Made by a program: the position numbers and the translations under genes. The notes under the pieces are model-generated. The model worked only from the letters and a program-made list of their open reading frames with translations, was not told where the DNA came from and ran no database searches. DNA of 56,485 bases from Planctomycetota bacterium (GTDB lineage Bacteria > Planctomycetota > Planctomycetia > Pirellulales > UBA1268): contig JAPOIM010000020.1 in assembly GCA_029978905.1 (NCBI GenBank), positions 1-56,485 on the forward strand, written 5' to 3'. Every line of letters starts with the position of its first letter. Positions within the stretch are counted from its first letter, which is position 1. Positions 48,936 through 56,485 of the stretch are shown one piece after another.

Positions 48936-51011
48936 TCAGGCCGCGGCGGCGGTCGGTCCGCGGTGTCCTCCGACCGTGGCAAACACCTCCACTTTTGGCT
49001 CGTCTGCAATCTCTTCCATGGAGAGCACTGGGACATCGGGCAGGTCGGTCGCGATCATGCCGCGGACCCGACGCCGAAAGGCCGCTGGCACCACCACGAC
49101 CGGAGGACTGCCTCGCTGCAGCCCTGGGCGGACTGCCCGGCGGATTTCTGCGATCAGGCGTCTTTCGTCCGCACCACTGCTGTGCGATGCCTGCGGAGTG
49201 TTCTGGGTGTGTGCGAGCGCCGCCTCGCTCAGCCGGATCGTGGGGAGCCTTCCAGCGGCGTCGCGGGCACGCCGGCAGATGGTCCGCGAAAGGCCCAGGC
49301 GGACCCATTCGGCGAGCTGCTCTGGTTCGGTGGTATCGCCTGCATGGTCGGCCATGATCTCGAGGAGCACGGGGAGCGGACGGATCGGCACACCCTCACG
49401 CACGAGCTGCTGCAAGGTACGGTGGACGAGTTTCAAAGGCAGGAGCTCAGGCACCACGCCGTCGACAACCGCTGGTTGGCTCTGCCGCACGCTCTCCACG
49501 AGCCGGGCGACCGAGTCGCGGGTGAGCAGGAGTTCCGCCCGGCGACGCACAGAGCCTTCCACGGCTCGCATCACCACATCTGCGGTGTCGTGCAGTTCGC
49601 AGCCCCGCTGCCGTGCACTGGCGACTTCCCGGGCGGCGATCCAACGGGCGGCGGCGTGCGTCAGCGGGTCGGTGGCGGCATGTTCATCGTCGGCCGTCGC
49701 CAGGTCGCCCCCCACAGCGAGCACCCGCCCTGCTGGGAGCGTGGACTCGTAGAGTGTTTCGCCAGCGACTTGGATCCGACACCATCGTGACGGCGCCTCC
49801 ATGGAGTCGCGAAACACGACTTTCGGGAGCAGGACGCCGAGGTCGGCAGCGAGGCTGCCCCGCAAAGCGGCGGTGCGAGCAGGCAGGACGGGCGACGGCC
49901 CTGCCACCAGGTAGAGCAGGTCTCGGCCGAGCTCCACGCTCACGGCATCGTCGCCAAGCAGCTGGGTGACGAGCTGCTCAGGTGGCGTGGCGGGAGCCTC
50001 GGAGTCTGCTGGTTTCTCACGTGTGTGGCGCTGTCTCCAGGCAATCACCCCGAGCACAGCCGCGACGCTCATCAGGGGGAGGAACGGCAGCCCCGTCAGG
50101 CTCAAGGCAGCCAGGAAGACCGCGGCCGTCCCGAGCACCTGAGGCTTGCCGCCGAACTGCTTGCCAAGTTCTCGCGAGAGATCTGCGGCATGGCTCGAGC
50201 GTGAGATCAAGAGGCCCATCGCGACGGAAACAAGCAGGCTCGAGGCCGCGGTCACAAGGCCGTCACCGATCGTGAGCCGGCTAAACACTTCGCCGGCGCG
50301 GCTGATCGGCATGCCATGTTGCAGCGTTCCGATCGCGATGCCGCCCGCGAGGTTGATCAGCGTGATCACCACGCCGGCGATCGCTTCCCCACGGACAAAC
50401 CGGCTCGCGCCATCCATGCCTGAGAAGAAATCGCTGCGGGCCTGGAGTTCGTTCCGCAGCCGACGCCCCTCGGCCGCACTCAGTGAGCCCGCCTTGAGCT
50501 CCGCGTCGATTGCCATCTGCCGGCCCGGCATCGCGTCGAGGGTGAAGCGAGCCGCGACTTCGCTGGTGCGGCTGGAGCCGGCCGTGATCACCACGAGCTG
50601 GACCACCGCGATGATCGCAAAAATCACGGCACCGACGGCCAAGCTGTTGCCGGAGACAAACCCGCCGAAGGCTTCGACCACGTGCCCCGCGGCGGCTTCA
50701 CCATCGATCGCGGCTCGCGTGAGGATCAGCCTCGTCGTCGCGATGTTGAGCACCAGGCGGACGAGTGTGGCGCCGAGGAGAAACGTTGGGAAGACGGCCA
50801 TTTCCAGCGGCGTGCGGGCCGCAATCGCAGCCAAGAGGGCGATCACCGCAGCGGTCAGGTTGGCTGCCAGCAGCAAGTCGATCACCGCCGGGGGCAGCGG
50901 TACCACCACCGCCACCATTGCCACGAGGATGGCGATGGGAAGTGCGGCATCGACGAGAAAGGCTGTGGCGGGCCTGGAAGCAACCGCCGCTGAGCCGGAC
51001 ATGGACGTCAT
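48936..51011 (-). CDS. flhA: Flagellar export gate protein FlhA
   Basis: This is a 691-residue inner-membrane protein of the flagellar type III export apparatus; FlhA forms the nonameric gate that docks chaperone-substrate complexes. ATG 51011. Eight membrane helices are visible in the N-terminal half, and the FHIPEP signature RTPLEMAVFPTFLLGATL continues into VRLVLNIATTRLIL. AGVVITLINLAGG and DGLVTAASSLLVSVAMGLL are conserved. The cytoplasmic C-domain (about 330-691) is Ala/Arg-rich and more divergent. It starts a - strand unit with fliA and flgM. The divergent terC promoter lies upstream. Confidence 0.95.
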   Translation of the reverse strand: MTSMSGSAAVASRPATAFLVDAALPIAILVAMVAVVVPLPPAVIDLLLAANLTAAVIALLAAIAARTPLEMAVFPTFLLGATLVRLVLNIATTRLILTRAAIDGEAAAGHVVEAFGGFVSGNSLAVGAVIFAIIAVVQLVVITAGSSRTSEVAARFTLDAMPGRQMAIDAELKAGSLSAAEGRRLRNELQARSDFFSGMDGASRFVRGEAIAGVVITLINLAGGIAIGTLQHGMPISRAGEVFSRLTIGDGLVTAASSLLVSVAMGLLISRSSHAADLSRELGKQFGGKPQVLGTAAVFLAALSLTGLPFLPLMSVAAVLGVIAWRQRHTREKPADSEAPATPPEQLVTQLLGDDAVSVELGRDLLYLVAGPSPVLPARTAALRGSLAADLGVLLPKVVFRDSMEAPSRWCRIQVAGETLYESTLPAGRVLAVGGDLATADDEHAATDPLTHAAARWIAAREVASARQRGCELHDTADVVMRAVEGSVRRRAELLLTRDSVARLVESVRQSQPAVVDGVVPELLPLKLVHRTLQQLVREGVPIRPLPVLLEIMADHAGDTTEPEQLAEWVRLGLSRTICRRARDAAGRLPTIRLSEAALAHTQNTPQASHSSGADERRLIAEIRRAVRPGLQRGSPPVVVVPAAFRRRVRGMIATDLPDVPVLSMEEIADEPKVEVFATVGGHRGPTAAAA

Positions 51012-51179
51012 GAGGAGTAAACAGCGGGTCTTGGGCCGCCCGGCACACGCACGGTTGTGGCTCGGGAGACGGGTGGCGGACGGTACCGAACGGGCCCCGT
51101 GGGGTCCAGACCGGTCGTCCTGCCCTGCCTTCAGGCCGCTGCGGTTCGGCCGTCACCGTGGGGGGGCGAAAGATGCTTT

Positions 51180-51208
51180 TTCAAACCATGAGGGGTGAGC
51201 GGTATATT
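51180..51208 (+). promoter_or_regulatory. Candidate sigma-70 promoter of the TerC-family gene
   Basis: TTCAAA (51180-51185), a 17-base spacer and TATATT (51203-51208) give 4 of 6 and 5 of 6 matches to the housekeeping consensus. It lies about 55 bases upstream of the GTG start in the 250-base gap shared with divergent flhA. Planctomycete promoter preferences are little known, so this is tentative. Confidence 0.4.
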
Positions 51209-51261
51209 TCTGCGTCCACCGGCTTTTTTCAGTCAGCCTCTCCCCTTCCCCGGAATCCGCC

Positions 51262-52326
51262 GTGCTCCCGAGTGTTCTTGCCGCGTCTGCCTCGCCTGCC
51301 GTTGTTGACGCCACCGGTTCGATCCACGCTGGCCATTGGCTCGCTTTTGCGGCGTTTGTGGCCGTGATGCTCACCCTCGATCTGACGGTCTTTCACAAGA
51401 AGGCCCACGAGCCCACCCTCGCGGAGAGCGGTTTCTGGACGGCGTTTTGGTCACTGCTGGCGCTTGGCTTTAACGGCATCGTCTGGCTGTGGCTGGGAGG
51501 CAATGCTGCCATAGAGTTTCTCACGGGCTATCTCGTGGAGTGGTCGCTCTCCATGGACAACGTCTTCGTGTTCGCGGTGGTGTTTGGCACCTTCCGCGTG
51601 CCGTTGAAGTATCAGTATCGGGTGCTCTTCTGGGGCATTCTCGGTGCGGTCTTGATGCGACTGACCTTTGTGTTGGTGGGGGCAGAGCTGATTGCCCACT
51701 TTAAGTGGGTGTTTTGGATCTTTGGCGGCTTTTTGGTCTACACAGGGATCAAACTCGCCGTGTCGCACGACGACGTGCATCCCGAAGACAACTTCCTGCT
51801 GAAACTCGCTCGTCGGGTGATGCCCTTCACGACGCAGCCATCCGGCGATCGCTTCTTCGTGCGCGAGGAAGGGCGGCTCGTGGCCACGCCGCTGTTCCTC
51901 GTGCTGCTCGTGGTGGAAAGCACGGATGTGCTCTTCGCGGTCGACAGTGTGCCGGCGATCTTTGGTGTGGTCACGGAAGGCACGCCGTACTTCACCTTCG
52001 TGGTGTTTACGTCCAATGTGTTTGCGATCCTTGGTTTGCGGGCGCTCTACTTCCTCCTGGCCGGGGTGATGGACCTCTTCCGTTTCCTCAACTACGGCCT
52101 CTCGGCGGTGCTCGTGTTTGTGGGCGGCAAGATGATCGCGGAGGCGGCCCGCCACAACGAATGGTTGGCGGAACGGGGTGGCTGGGATGCGCACGCTGAG
52201 GGACACCTGATTGCCCCCTGGCTCTCACTCGTGGTGATCGTTGGTCTGATTGGTGCGAGCGTCGCCGCCTCCCTCCTCTTTCCGGCACCGAAGGAAGAGC
52301 AGCACGCAGACGAGGCCTCGTCGTGA
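51262..52326 (+). CDS. TerC/Alx-family membrane protein
   Basis: This is a 354-residue polytopic protein starting with GTG 51262. About nine hydrophobic helices are present. The family motifs with membrane-buried acidic residues are clear: LTLDLTVFHKKAHEP, VEWSLSMDNVFVFAVVF and LVVVESTDVLFAVDSVPAIF. Alx and related TerC proteins act in manganese export or metal loading of exported enzymes. I looked for the yybP-ykoY manganese riboswitch that often precedes such genes and did not find it. The gene is single, with a possible sigma-70 promoter upstream. Confidence 0.92.
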   Translation: MLPSVLAASASPAVVDATGSIHAGHWLAFAAFVAVMLTLDLTVFHKKAHEPTLAESGFWTAFWSLLALGFNGIVWLWLGGNAAIEFLTGYLVEWSLSMDNVFVFAVVFGTFRVPLKYQYRVLFWGILGAVLMRLTFVLVGAELIAHFKWVFWIFGGFLVYTGIKLAVSHDDVHPEDNFLLKLARRVMPFTTQPSGDRFFVREEGRLVATPLFLVLLVVESTDVLFAVDSVPAIFGVVTEGTPYFTFVVFTSNVFAILGLRALYFLLAGVMDLFRFLNYGLSAVLVFVGGKMIAEAARHNEWLAERGGWDAHAEGHLIAPWLSLVVIVGLIGASVAASLLFPAPKEEQHADEASS

Positions 52327-52439
52327 GGCCAGAATCACCTGGAACCGGGGATTGGCTGACGCCGGCTTTCTTCTTGGGCAGGTAGACTTTGAAAAGCGGT
52401 CGCCCGGCTTGGGGCTGCCTGATGTCGGAGGGGTTTCAG

Positions 52440-54371
52440 ATGATCGGATGGCTGTCAGGACTCACGCCGGGCTCGCGGCCGGTCATCAACGGAACGACCT
52501 GGCGGATCGTGCATCAGGTCGGGCAACTCGAAGAGGAGATGAAACTCCTCGATGACACCCGGCTGCGGCGTTTAGGCCGCTCCTTGTCGTACCGGGCTCG
52601 CTCGGGTGAGGCGCCGGAAGATCTGCTCGTGGAGTGCTTTGCCGCCACACGCGAGGCCGGCCGACGCACGCTGGGCATGCGGCACTACGACGTGCAGTTG
52701 CTCGCGGGGGTCGCCCTGGTGCACGGCAGCATCGTGGAGATGCAGACCGGCGAAGGGAAAACGCTCGTCGCGACGTTGCCGCTGGTGCTCTACGCCCTTT
52801 ACGGCAAAGGGGCGCATCTGGCCACGGTGAACGATTACCTTGCCAAGCGTGATGCAGACTGGATGACACCGATCTTCAAGGCCCTCAACCTTTCTGTGGG
52901 CTGCGTGGAGTCGGAGATGGACTTCGATGCACGCCGAGAGGCCTACGCCAAAGATGTGACGTACGGCACGGCGAAGGAGTTCGGCTTTGACTTTCTCAAG
53001 GACCGTCTCATGGGGCGTGAGATTGCCGAAGGTCGTGTCGACCTCGGGGCCACGCTGATGGGGCGGGCTGGCAGTGGCCCCAAACTCCTGCAGCGGCCCT
53101 ACTGGTTTGCGCTCGTCGACGAGGCCGACAACGTGCTGATCGACGAGGCCCGCACCCCTCTGGTCATCGCCTCCGCGCCCGGGGAAGCCGAGGCCAAGCA
53201 GCAGGCTCTCTTTGAGTTTGCTGCGGACGCCGCCACGAGGCTCCAGCGTGATGAAGACTTCGAACTCGACCGTCAGAAGCACACCTGTGAGTTGCTGGGC
53301 CCTGGCCGGAGCCGCGTGAGAGCCCTGCCCCGTCCCCATCTGTTGGAGGCGACCAGCCTGCTAGTGCTCTATGAAGCCGTGGAGCGGGCCGTGCGGGCGC
53401 GGGAGATGTTTGTTCTCGACCGTCAGTATGTGGTGCGAGACGGCAAGATCGTGATCGTCGATGAGTTCACGGGGCGCACGGCGGAAGGCCGCACATGGCG
53501 CGATGGACTCCACCAGGCCGTTGAGGCGAAGGAAGGGGTGGAGATCACGGTGCCGAGTGGGCACGCAGCGAGGATCACGATTCAGGACCTCTTTGCACGC
53601 TGGCCGCATCTGGCCGGCATGACGGGCACGATCGCCACGAGTGCGGGCGAGATCGCCCGCACCTACGACGTTGCCGTGGCGGTGGTACCCACGAACCGCC
53701 CGGCCATTCGCAAGCGGCTCACACCGGTGGTGGTGGCCAACGAGCAGGAGAAGTTTCGGCGGATCGTCCAAGAGGTGGTCGATATGCATGCCGGCGGGCG
53801 GCCAGTGTTGATCGGCACCCGCACCATCGACAAGTCTGAGCAGCTCTCCAAACTGCTCGCGGAAGCTGGCCTGCCTCACACGGTGCTCAACGCACGGCAG
53901 ATCGAGCAGGAAGCAGAGATCGTGGCCGGCGCTGGGCAGAAGGGGCAGATCACGGTCTCGACCAACATGGCGGGGCGTGGCACGGACATTCGCCTGGGCG
54001 ACGGCGTTGAGGAACTCGGTGGGCTGCACGTGATCTGCACCGAGTTGCACGATTCGGCTCGCATCGATCGTCAGCTGGTCGGCCGCTGCGGTCGCCAAGG
54101 GGACCCCGGGAGTTGGCGACAGTACGTGGCGGCGGACGACGACATCCTCGTAATGGGGTATGGACCAAAGCGGGCGAAGCGGATCAGCGAGTGGCTGCAG
54201 AGCCATCTCTCATCCAGTTCGGAACGGCTTCTGAAGGTGTTCCGCCGGGCCCAGCAACGCGTCGAAGCCCGTCATGTGCGGCAGCGACGGGTGCTCGAAT
54301 ACATCGAACGGCAGCGGGCGGAAGGGCACATCCAGATGAGCCAGGATCCGTATCTCGACGCGGCCAGCTAA
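52440..54371 (+). CDS. Short SecA paralogue (SecA-type ATPase lacking C-terminal domains)
   Basis: This is a 643-residue protein. ATG 52440 has GGAGGGG 6 bases upstream; TTG 52389 and ATG 52422 are in frame. SecA signatures are complete through the motor: Walker A MQTGEGKTLVATLPL, TVNDYLAKRDADWM, Walker B VDEADNVLIDEARTPL, the PPXD region ending VIVDEFTGRTAEGR, TMAGMTG-type HLAGMTGTIATSAGE, and NBD2 with STNMAGRGTDIRLG and VGRCGRQGDPGS. Only about 80 residues follow, so the helical wing domain, most of the scaffold and the zinc-binding tail of full SecA (800-900 or more) are missing. It is probably a second, specialised SecA; whether it secretes proteins is unproven. Confidence 0.88.
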   Translation: MIGWLSGLTPGSRPVINGTTWRIVHQVGQLEEEMKLLDDTRLRRLGRSLSYRARSGEAPEDLLVECFAATREAGRRTLGMRHYDVQLLAGVALVHGSIVEMQTGEGKTLVATLPLVLYALYGKGAHLATVNDYLAKRDADWMTPIFKALNLSVGCVESEMDFDARREAYAKDVTYGTAKEFGFDFLKDRLMGREIAEGRVDLGATLMGRAGSGPKLLQRPYWFALVDEADNVLIDEARTPLVIASAPGEAEAKQQALFEFAADAATRLQRDEDFELDRQKHTCELLGPGRSRVRALPRPHLLEATSLLVLYEAVERAVRAREMFVLDRQYVVRDGKIVIVDEFTGRTAEGRTWRDGLHQAVEAKEGVEITVPSGHAARITIQDLFARWPHLAGMTGTIATSAGEIARTYDVAVAVVPTNRPAIRKRLTPVVVANEQEKFRRIVQEVVDMHAGGRPVLIGTRTIDKSEQLSKLLAEAGLPHTVLNARQIEQEAEIVAGAGQKGQITVSTNMAGRGTDIRLGDGVEELGGLHVICTELHDSARIDRQLVGRCGRQGDPGSWRQYVAADDDILVMGYGPKRAKRISEWLQSHLSSSSERLLKVFRRAQQRVEARHVRQRRVLEYIERQRAEGHIQMSQDPYLDAAS

Positions 54372-54483
54372 ACGGCAGTGGCCGGGGCAGGTGGGGAAGG
54401 CATGCTGGCGAGTTGGGGGAAACCGGTGGTTCCGGCGGGATTGGCGTTGACTCCGGGCGGCTTCTGAAGGATTTTCTCGCGGC

Positions 54484-54497
54484 CTCGTGACCACGAG
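54484..54497. repeat. Perfect inverted repeat upstream of the TolC-like gene
   Basis: CTCGTG-AC-CACGAG is a perfect palindrome 14 bases before the start codon at 54512. It could be a small operator or cover the ribosome-binding region as a hairpin. No partner site was seen. Confidence 0.4.
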
Positions 54498-54511
54498 AAC
54501 CGAGCCCGCCC

Positions 54512-56026
54512 ATGAAGACCTCCCGTTTTTCGATTCTCTCCGCAACGTTCGGCGCGTTGGTGATGCTCGTGGCGTTCGCCGCCATGACACGGGGGTGGGC
54601 TCAGGAGGCGACCGAACCACCCCCTTCCTTCGGCGACTTCAATCCCGTGGCTCCGCTGGAGGCGGAAGACGGCTCGTTCGAGTCGGCGGCGTTGGCTGAG
54701 GAGAGCGAGGAGACGCCGGCCTCAGGCTTTGGCAGCCCAACTCCGGCTGAGCCAGGTAGCTTTTTCCGATCATCAGAGCCGGTCGCGGAGGACAGCCCGG
54801 GGTTTGATTCCGCTCCGCCCCCACCCTTCTCGTCACCGCCACCTGCCGCGCCTCCGGCTGCGGCGGCAGATGAGGCGCTCCCTGCGGCGGGCTTCCCACC
54901 GCAGGCGTTTGAGCCGCCACCAACTTCCCCCCCTGCGGCAACCGGCTTCGGGACGCCTCTGGGGGCTGACGGGACCCGCTCGGTGCTGACGGCCCCTGCG
55001 GAGGAGGCCGCAGCGATGGCGCCTCCAGCCGCGTTCGGAGGGCTCGGTGCTGCGGCGCCGGTAACGCCTCCGGCCGAGATCACGAATGCACCCGTGGCAG
55101 AGTCGGCCCCACCCGCCGCGAACCAGCGGCAGATTGAAATGCCGACCGGGCCGGCCACGGAGTTGATCATCGCTGCGATCGAGGGCGTTGAGGCTGGAAC
55201 AGGGCCGGCTGTCCTCGAAGGACTTGCCGTCCGCCCCCTTCCCTTGCTGGAAGCCCTGGAGCGTTCTGGAGACCGAGGGCGACGGCTGTGGATCACGCAG
55301 GCCTACTGGAACCTCGTGGAAAAGGTCGCGGTGCTGCGGTGGACTGCGGAGGCGGTGGAGCGACTCGAATACGTCGCGCCCAGTGGCGATCCACACGATC
55401 GTGCGGTGCTCGATGTGGCGGTGGCCTCCCGGCTGGCGGATGTGGCGGCAGCCCGCGCGTCGCTTGTGTCGGCCCAGCAGGAACTCGTCGATCTTGTGCG
55501 GCTGCCTGCCAACGAGCCCTTGCCGTGGCCGGTGGATCGGCCGTTGGCCACGTCGTACGAGACCCACTTTGAGGTGCTCTTTGCGTCACGGATCGCCACC
55601 GGGCGGATTCGCGCGATCAATCGCTCCCTGCCGCTTGAGCATGAAGAGGTGGACGCCCGCGCGGCGGCGGTCGTGGCTGCTGAGACGGCGCTGGCGATGG
55701 CTGAAAATGATCATGCTCGTGGCAGCCGCGGCATTGAAGCGGTGATCGCCGCGCACGCGGCGCTCGTGGATCAGCAGCAGGCGCTCGCCAAGTCGGTCAC
55801 CCGCTACAACGACGACATCGTGGAGTATGTGATGGCGGTCGCAGACTTCTCGGTGCCGGATGAGCAGTTCGCGACGATGCTGATCGGAGCGCCGACGCCT
55901 TGGCGGCCCGCCGTGACCCTCACCTCAGCGACCGTGCCCGTCGGCATGACCCCCACGCTCGCACCGCCTGCCGCAAGCCCGCTCGGCGGCGCGGTGATTC
56001 CTTCGAGTGGCTTTCCTGCCCCGTAG
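54512..56026 (+). CDS. Exported protein with Pro/Ala-rich region and TolC-like helical domain
   Basis: This is a 504-residue protein starting at ATG 54512. The signal peptide (FGALVMLVAFAAMTRGWAQ) is clear. Residues 35-205 are a Pro/Ala/Glu-rich disordered region. The second half is helical: LWITQAYWNLVEKVAVLRW, DVAVASRLADVAAARASLV, DARAAAVVAAETALAMAEN and LAKSVTRYNDDIVEYVMAV. The periodicity and the late YN.DI..Y pattern resemble the coiled-coil half of TolC-type outer-membrane efflux proteins, but no complete beta-barrel repeat is visible. A 14-base palindrome lies just upstream. Confidence 0.75.
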   Translation: MKTSRFSILSATFGALVMLVAFAAMTRGWAQEATEPPPSFGDFNPVAPLEAEDGSFESAALAEESEETPASGFGSPTPAEPGSFFRSSEPVAEDSPGFDSAPPPPFSSPPPAAPPAAAADEALPAAGFPPQAFEPPPTSPPAATGFGTPLGADGTRSVLTAPAEEAAAMAPPAAFGGLGAAAPVTPPAEITNAPVAESAPPAANQRQIEMPTGPATELIIAAIEGVEAGTGPAVLEGLAVRPLPLLEALERSGDRGRRLWITQAYWNLVEKVAVLRWTAEAVERLEYVAPSGDPHDRAVLDVAVASRLADVAAARASLVSAQQELVDLVRLPANEPLPWPVDRPLATSYETHFEVLFASRIATGRIRAINRSLPLEHEEVDARAAAVVAAETALAMAENDHARGSRGIEAVIAAHAALVDQQQALAKSVTRYNDDIVEYVMAVADFSVPDEQFATMLIGAPTPWRPAVTLTSATVPVGMTPTLAPPAASPLGGAVIPSSGFPAP

Positions 56027-56072
56027 CGGCCCCCTCGTCGATGCGGATTGGAGTGGGCGATATCCTGTCGGC

Positions 56073-56485
56073 ATGGATGCACCACTGCCCACTGCTGCCA
56101 CGAGTGTGACCGACGAACGCGAGGCCTCCCCGAAGCCGCTGATCTTGGGGAACGTGGTGGTCGATCCGCCGGTCCTTCAGGCGCCGATGGCGGGTTTCAC
56201 GAACTTTGCCTACCGCCAAGTCGTCAGGGAGTTTGGCGGTGCGGGGTTGCTGGCGACGGAAATGATTGCCGCCCGCAGTGCCGTGTGGCTCGAGGGGGAG
56301 CGGGGAGAGCACCCCGATCGGCTGTGGGGCGTCCGCGAGGAGCCCCGTCCCCTGGCCGTGCAGATGTGGGACAACGACCCTGAGAATCTCGCCCGTGTTG
56401 GCCGAACGCTGGCCCGCGACTACCAGGTCAGCGTGGTCGATCTCAACTTCGGGTGCCCCGTCCGGCAGGTGACGGAGAAGGCCCA
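56073..56485 (+). CDS. dus: tRNA-dihydrouridine synthase, N-terminal part (cut by window edge)
   Basis: The frame from ATG 56073 is open to the window end (137 codons). The flavin-binding barrel start APMAGFTNFAYRQ, the TEMIAARS loop, the PLAVQMWDNDPENLA region and VVDLNFGCPVRQVTEKA are DusB-type signatures. In this family the Cys in NFGCP lies two residues from the N-terminal end of the active-site strand and supports catalysis. The enzyme uses FMN and NADPH to reduce uridine in tRNA loops. An N-terminal extension of about 25 polar residues is unusual. The C-terminal tRNA-binding domain is outside the window. Confidence 0.9.
   Translation, partial: MDAPLPTAATSVTDEREASPKPLILGNVVVDPPVLQAPMAGFTNFAYRQVVREFGGAGLLATEMIAARSAVWLEGERGEHPDRLWGVREEPRPLAVQMWDNDPENLARVGRTLARDYQVSVVDLNFGCPVRQVTEKA

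Noticed and set aside
51012..51261. Possible yybP-ykoY manganese riboswitch before the TerC-family gene
   Set aside because: The expected conserved loops were not found in the 250-base gap.
54447..54475. TTGACT-N17-GATTTT as a promoter of the TolC-like gene
   Set aside because: The -35 is good but the -10 matches only 3 of 6 positions. At this level chance matches are frequent.

Overview
The window looks like chromosomal DNA of a planctomycete, most likely a Pirellulales-type bacterium. It is GC-rich and densely coded, with many ATGA/GTGA stop-start overlaps and frequent GTG/TTG starts. It carries a surface protein with two TIGR03000-type domains (a family restricted to planctomycetes), planctomycete-style envelope lipoproteins, an HTTM membrane protein, a secreted isoaspartyl methyltransferase and a flagellar cluster. 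This assignment rests on recognising families by eye, not on a database search. I recognise no rRNA, tRNA, CRISPR array, prophage or insertion sequence.

Layout. Positions 1-8538 are one tightly coupled + strand operon for exported proteins: a coiled-coil protein (cut by the window edge), a helical-repeat protein, a protein with an NPCBM-like C-terminus, an intact HtrA-like protease, and two HtrA-like proteins that have lost the catalytic triad. It runs on to a pseudouridine synthase that meets a permuted photolyase-like gene tail to tail. Positions 10.6-14.7 kb hold nitrogen genes (a sigma-54 promoter, amtB, a PII gene) and leuA. At 15-18.5 kb are a MazG-type protein, a large membrane protein and an ABC ATPase without a visible permease. 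At 18.7-22.1 kb are an exported FKBP, an exported PCMT and the Ser/Gly-rich TIGR03000 protein, closed by two tandem terminators.

At 22.3-27.8 kb are an HTTM pair, asd, truA, a Ser/Thr kinase and accA. At 27.9-33.1 kb are membrane proteins (CvpA-like, YdjM-like, ZIP, a four-helix protein) and pdxA. At 33.1-37.4 kb is an envelope cluster with two paralogous proteins and a DUF11 lipoprotein. At 37.6-46.6 kb are a TlpA-like thioredoxin, an aminotransferase, clpX with a small membrane partner, a beta-rich secreted protein, holA and a purB that resembles the animal enzyme. The - strand block at 46.7-51.0 kb is flhA-fliA-flgM followed by fur. The + strand block from 51.3 kb to the end holds a TerC-family protein, a short SecA paralogue, a TolC-like exported protein and the start of a tRNA-dihydrouridine synthase.

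How the genes work together. About half of the genes concern the cell envelope: export (SecA paralogue), folding and repair outside the cytoplasm (FKBP, PCMT, TlpA, HtrA-like), and surface structures. The best candidates for something undescribed are the protease/pseudoprotease triplet at 3486-8538, the reduced SecA at 52440-54371 and the PII protein that lacks its uridylylation tyrosine at 12801-13148.
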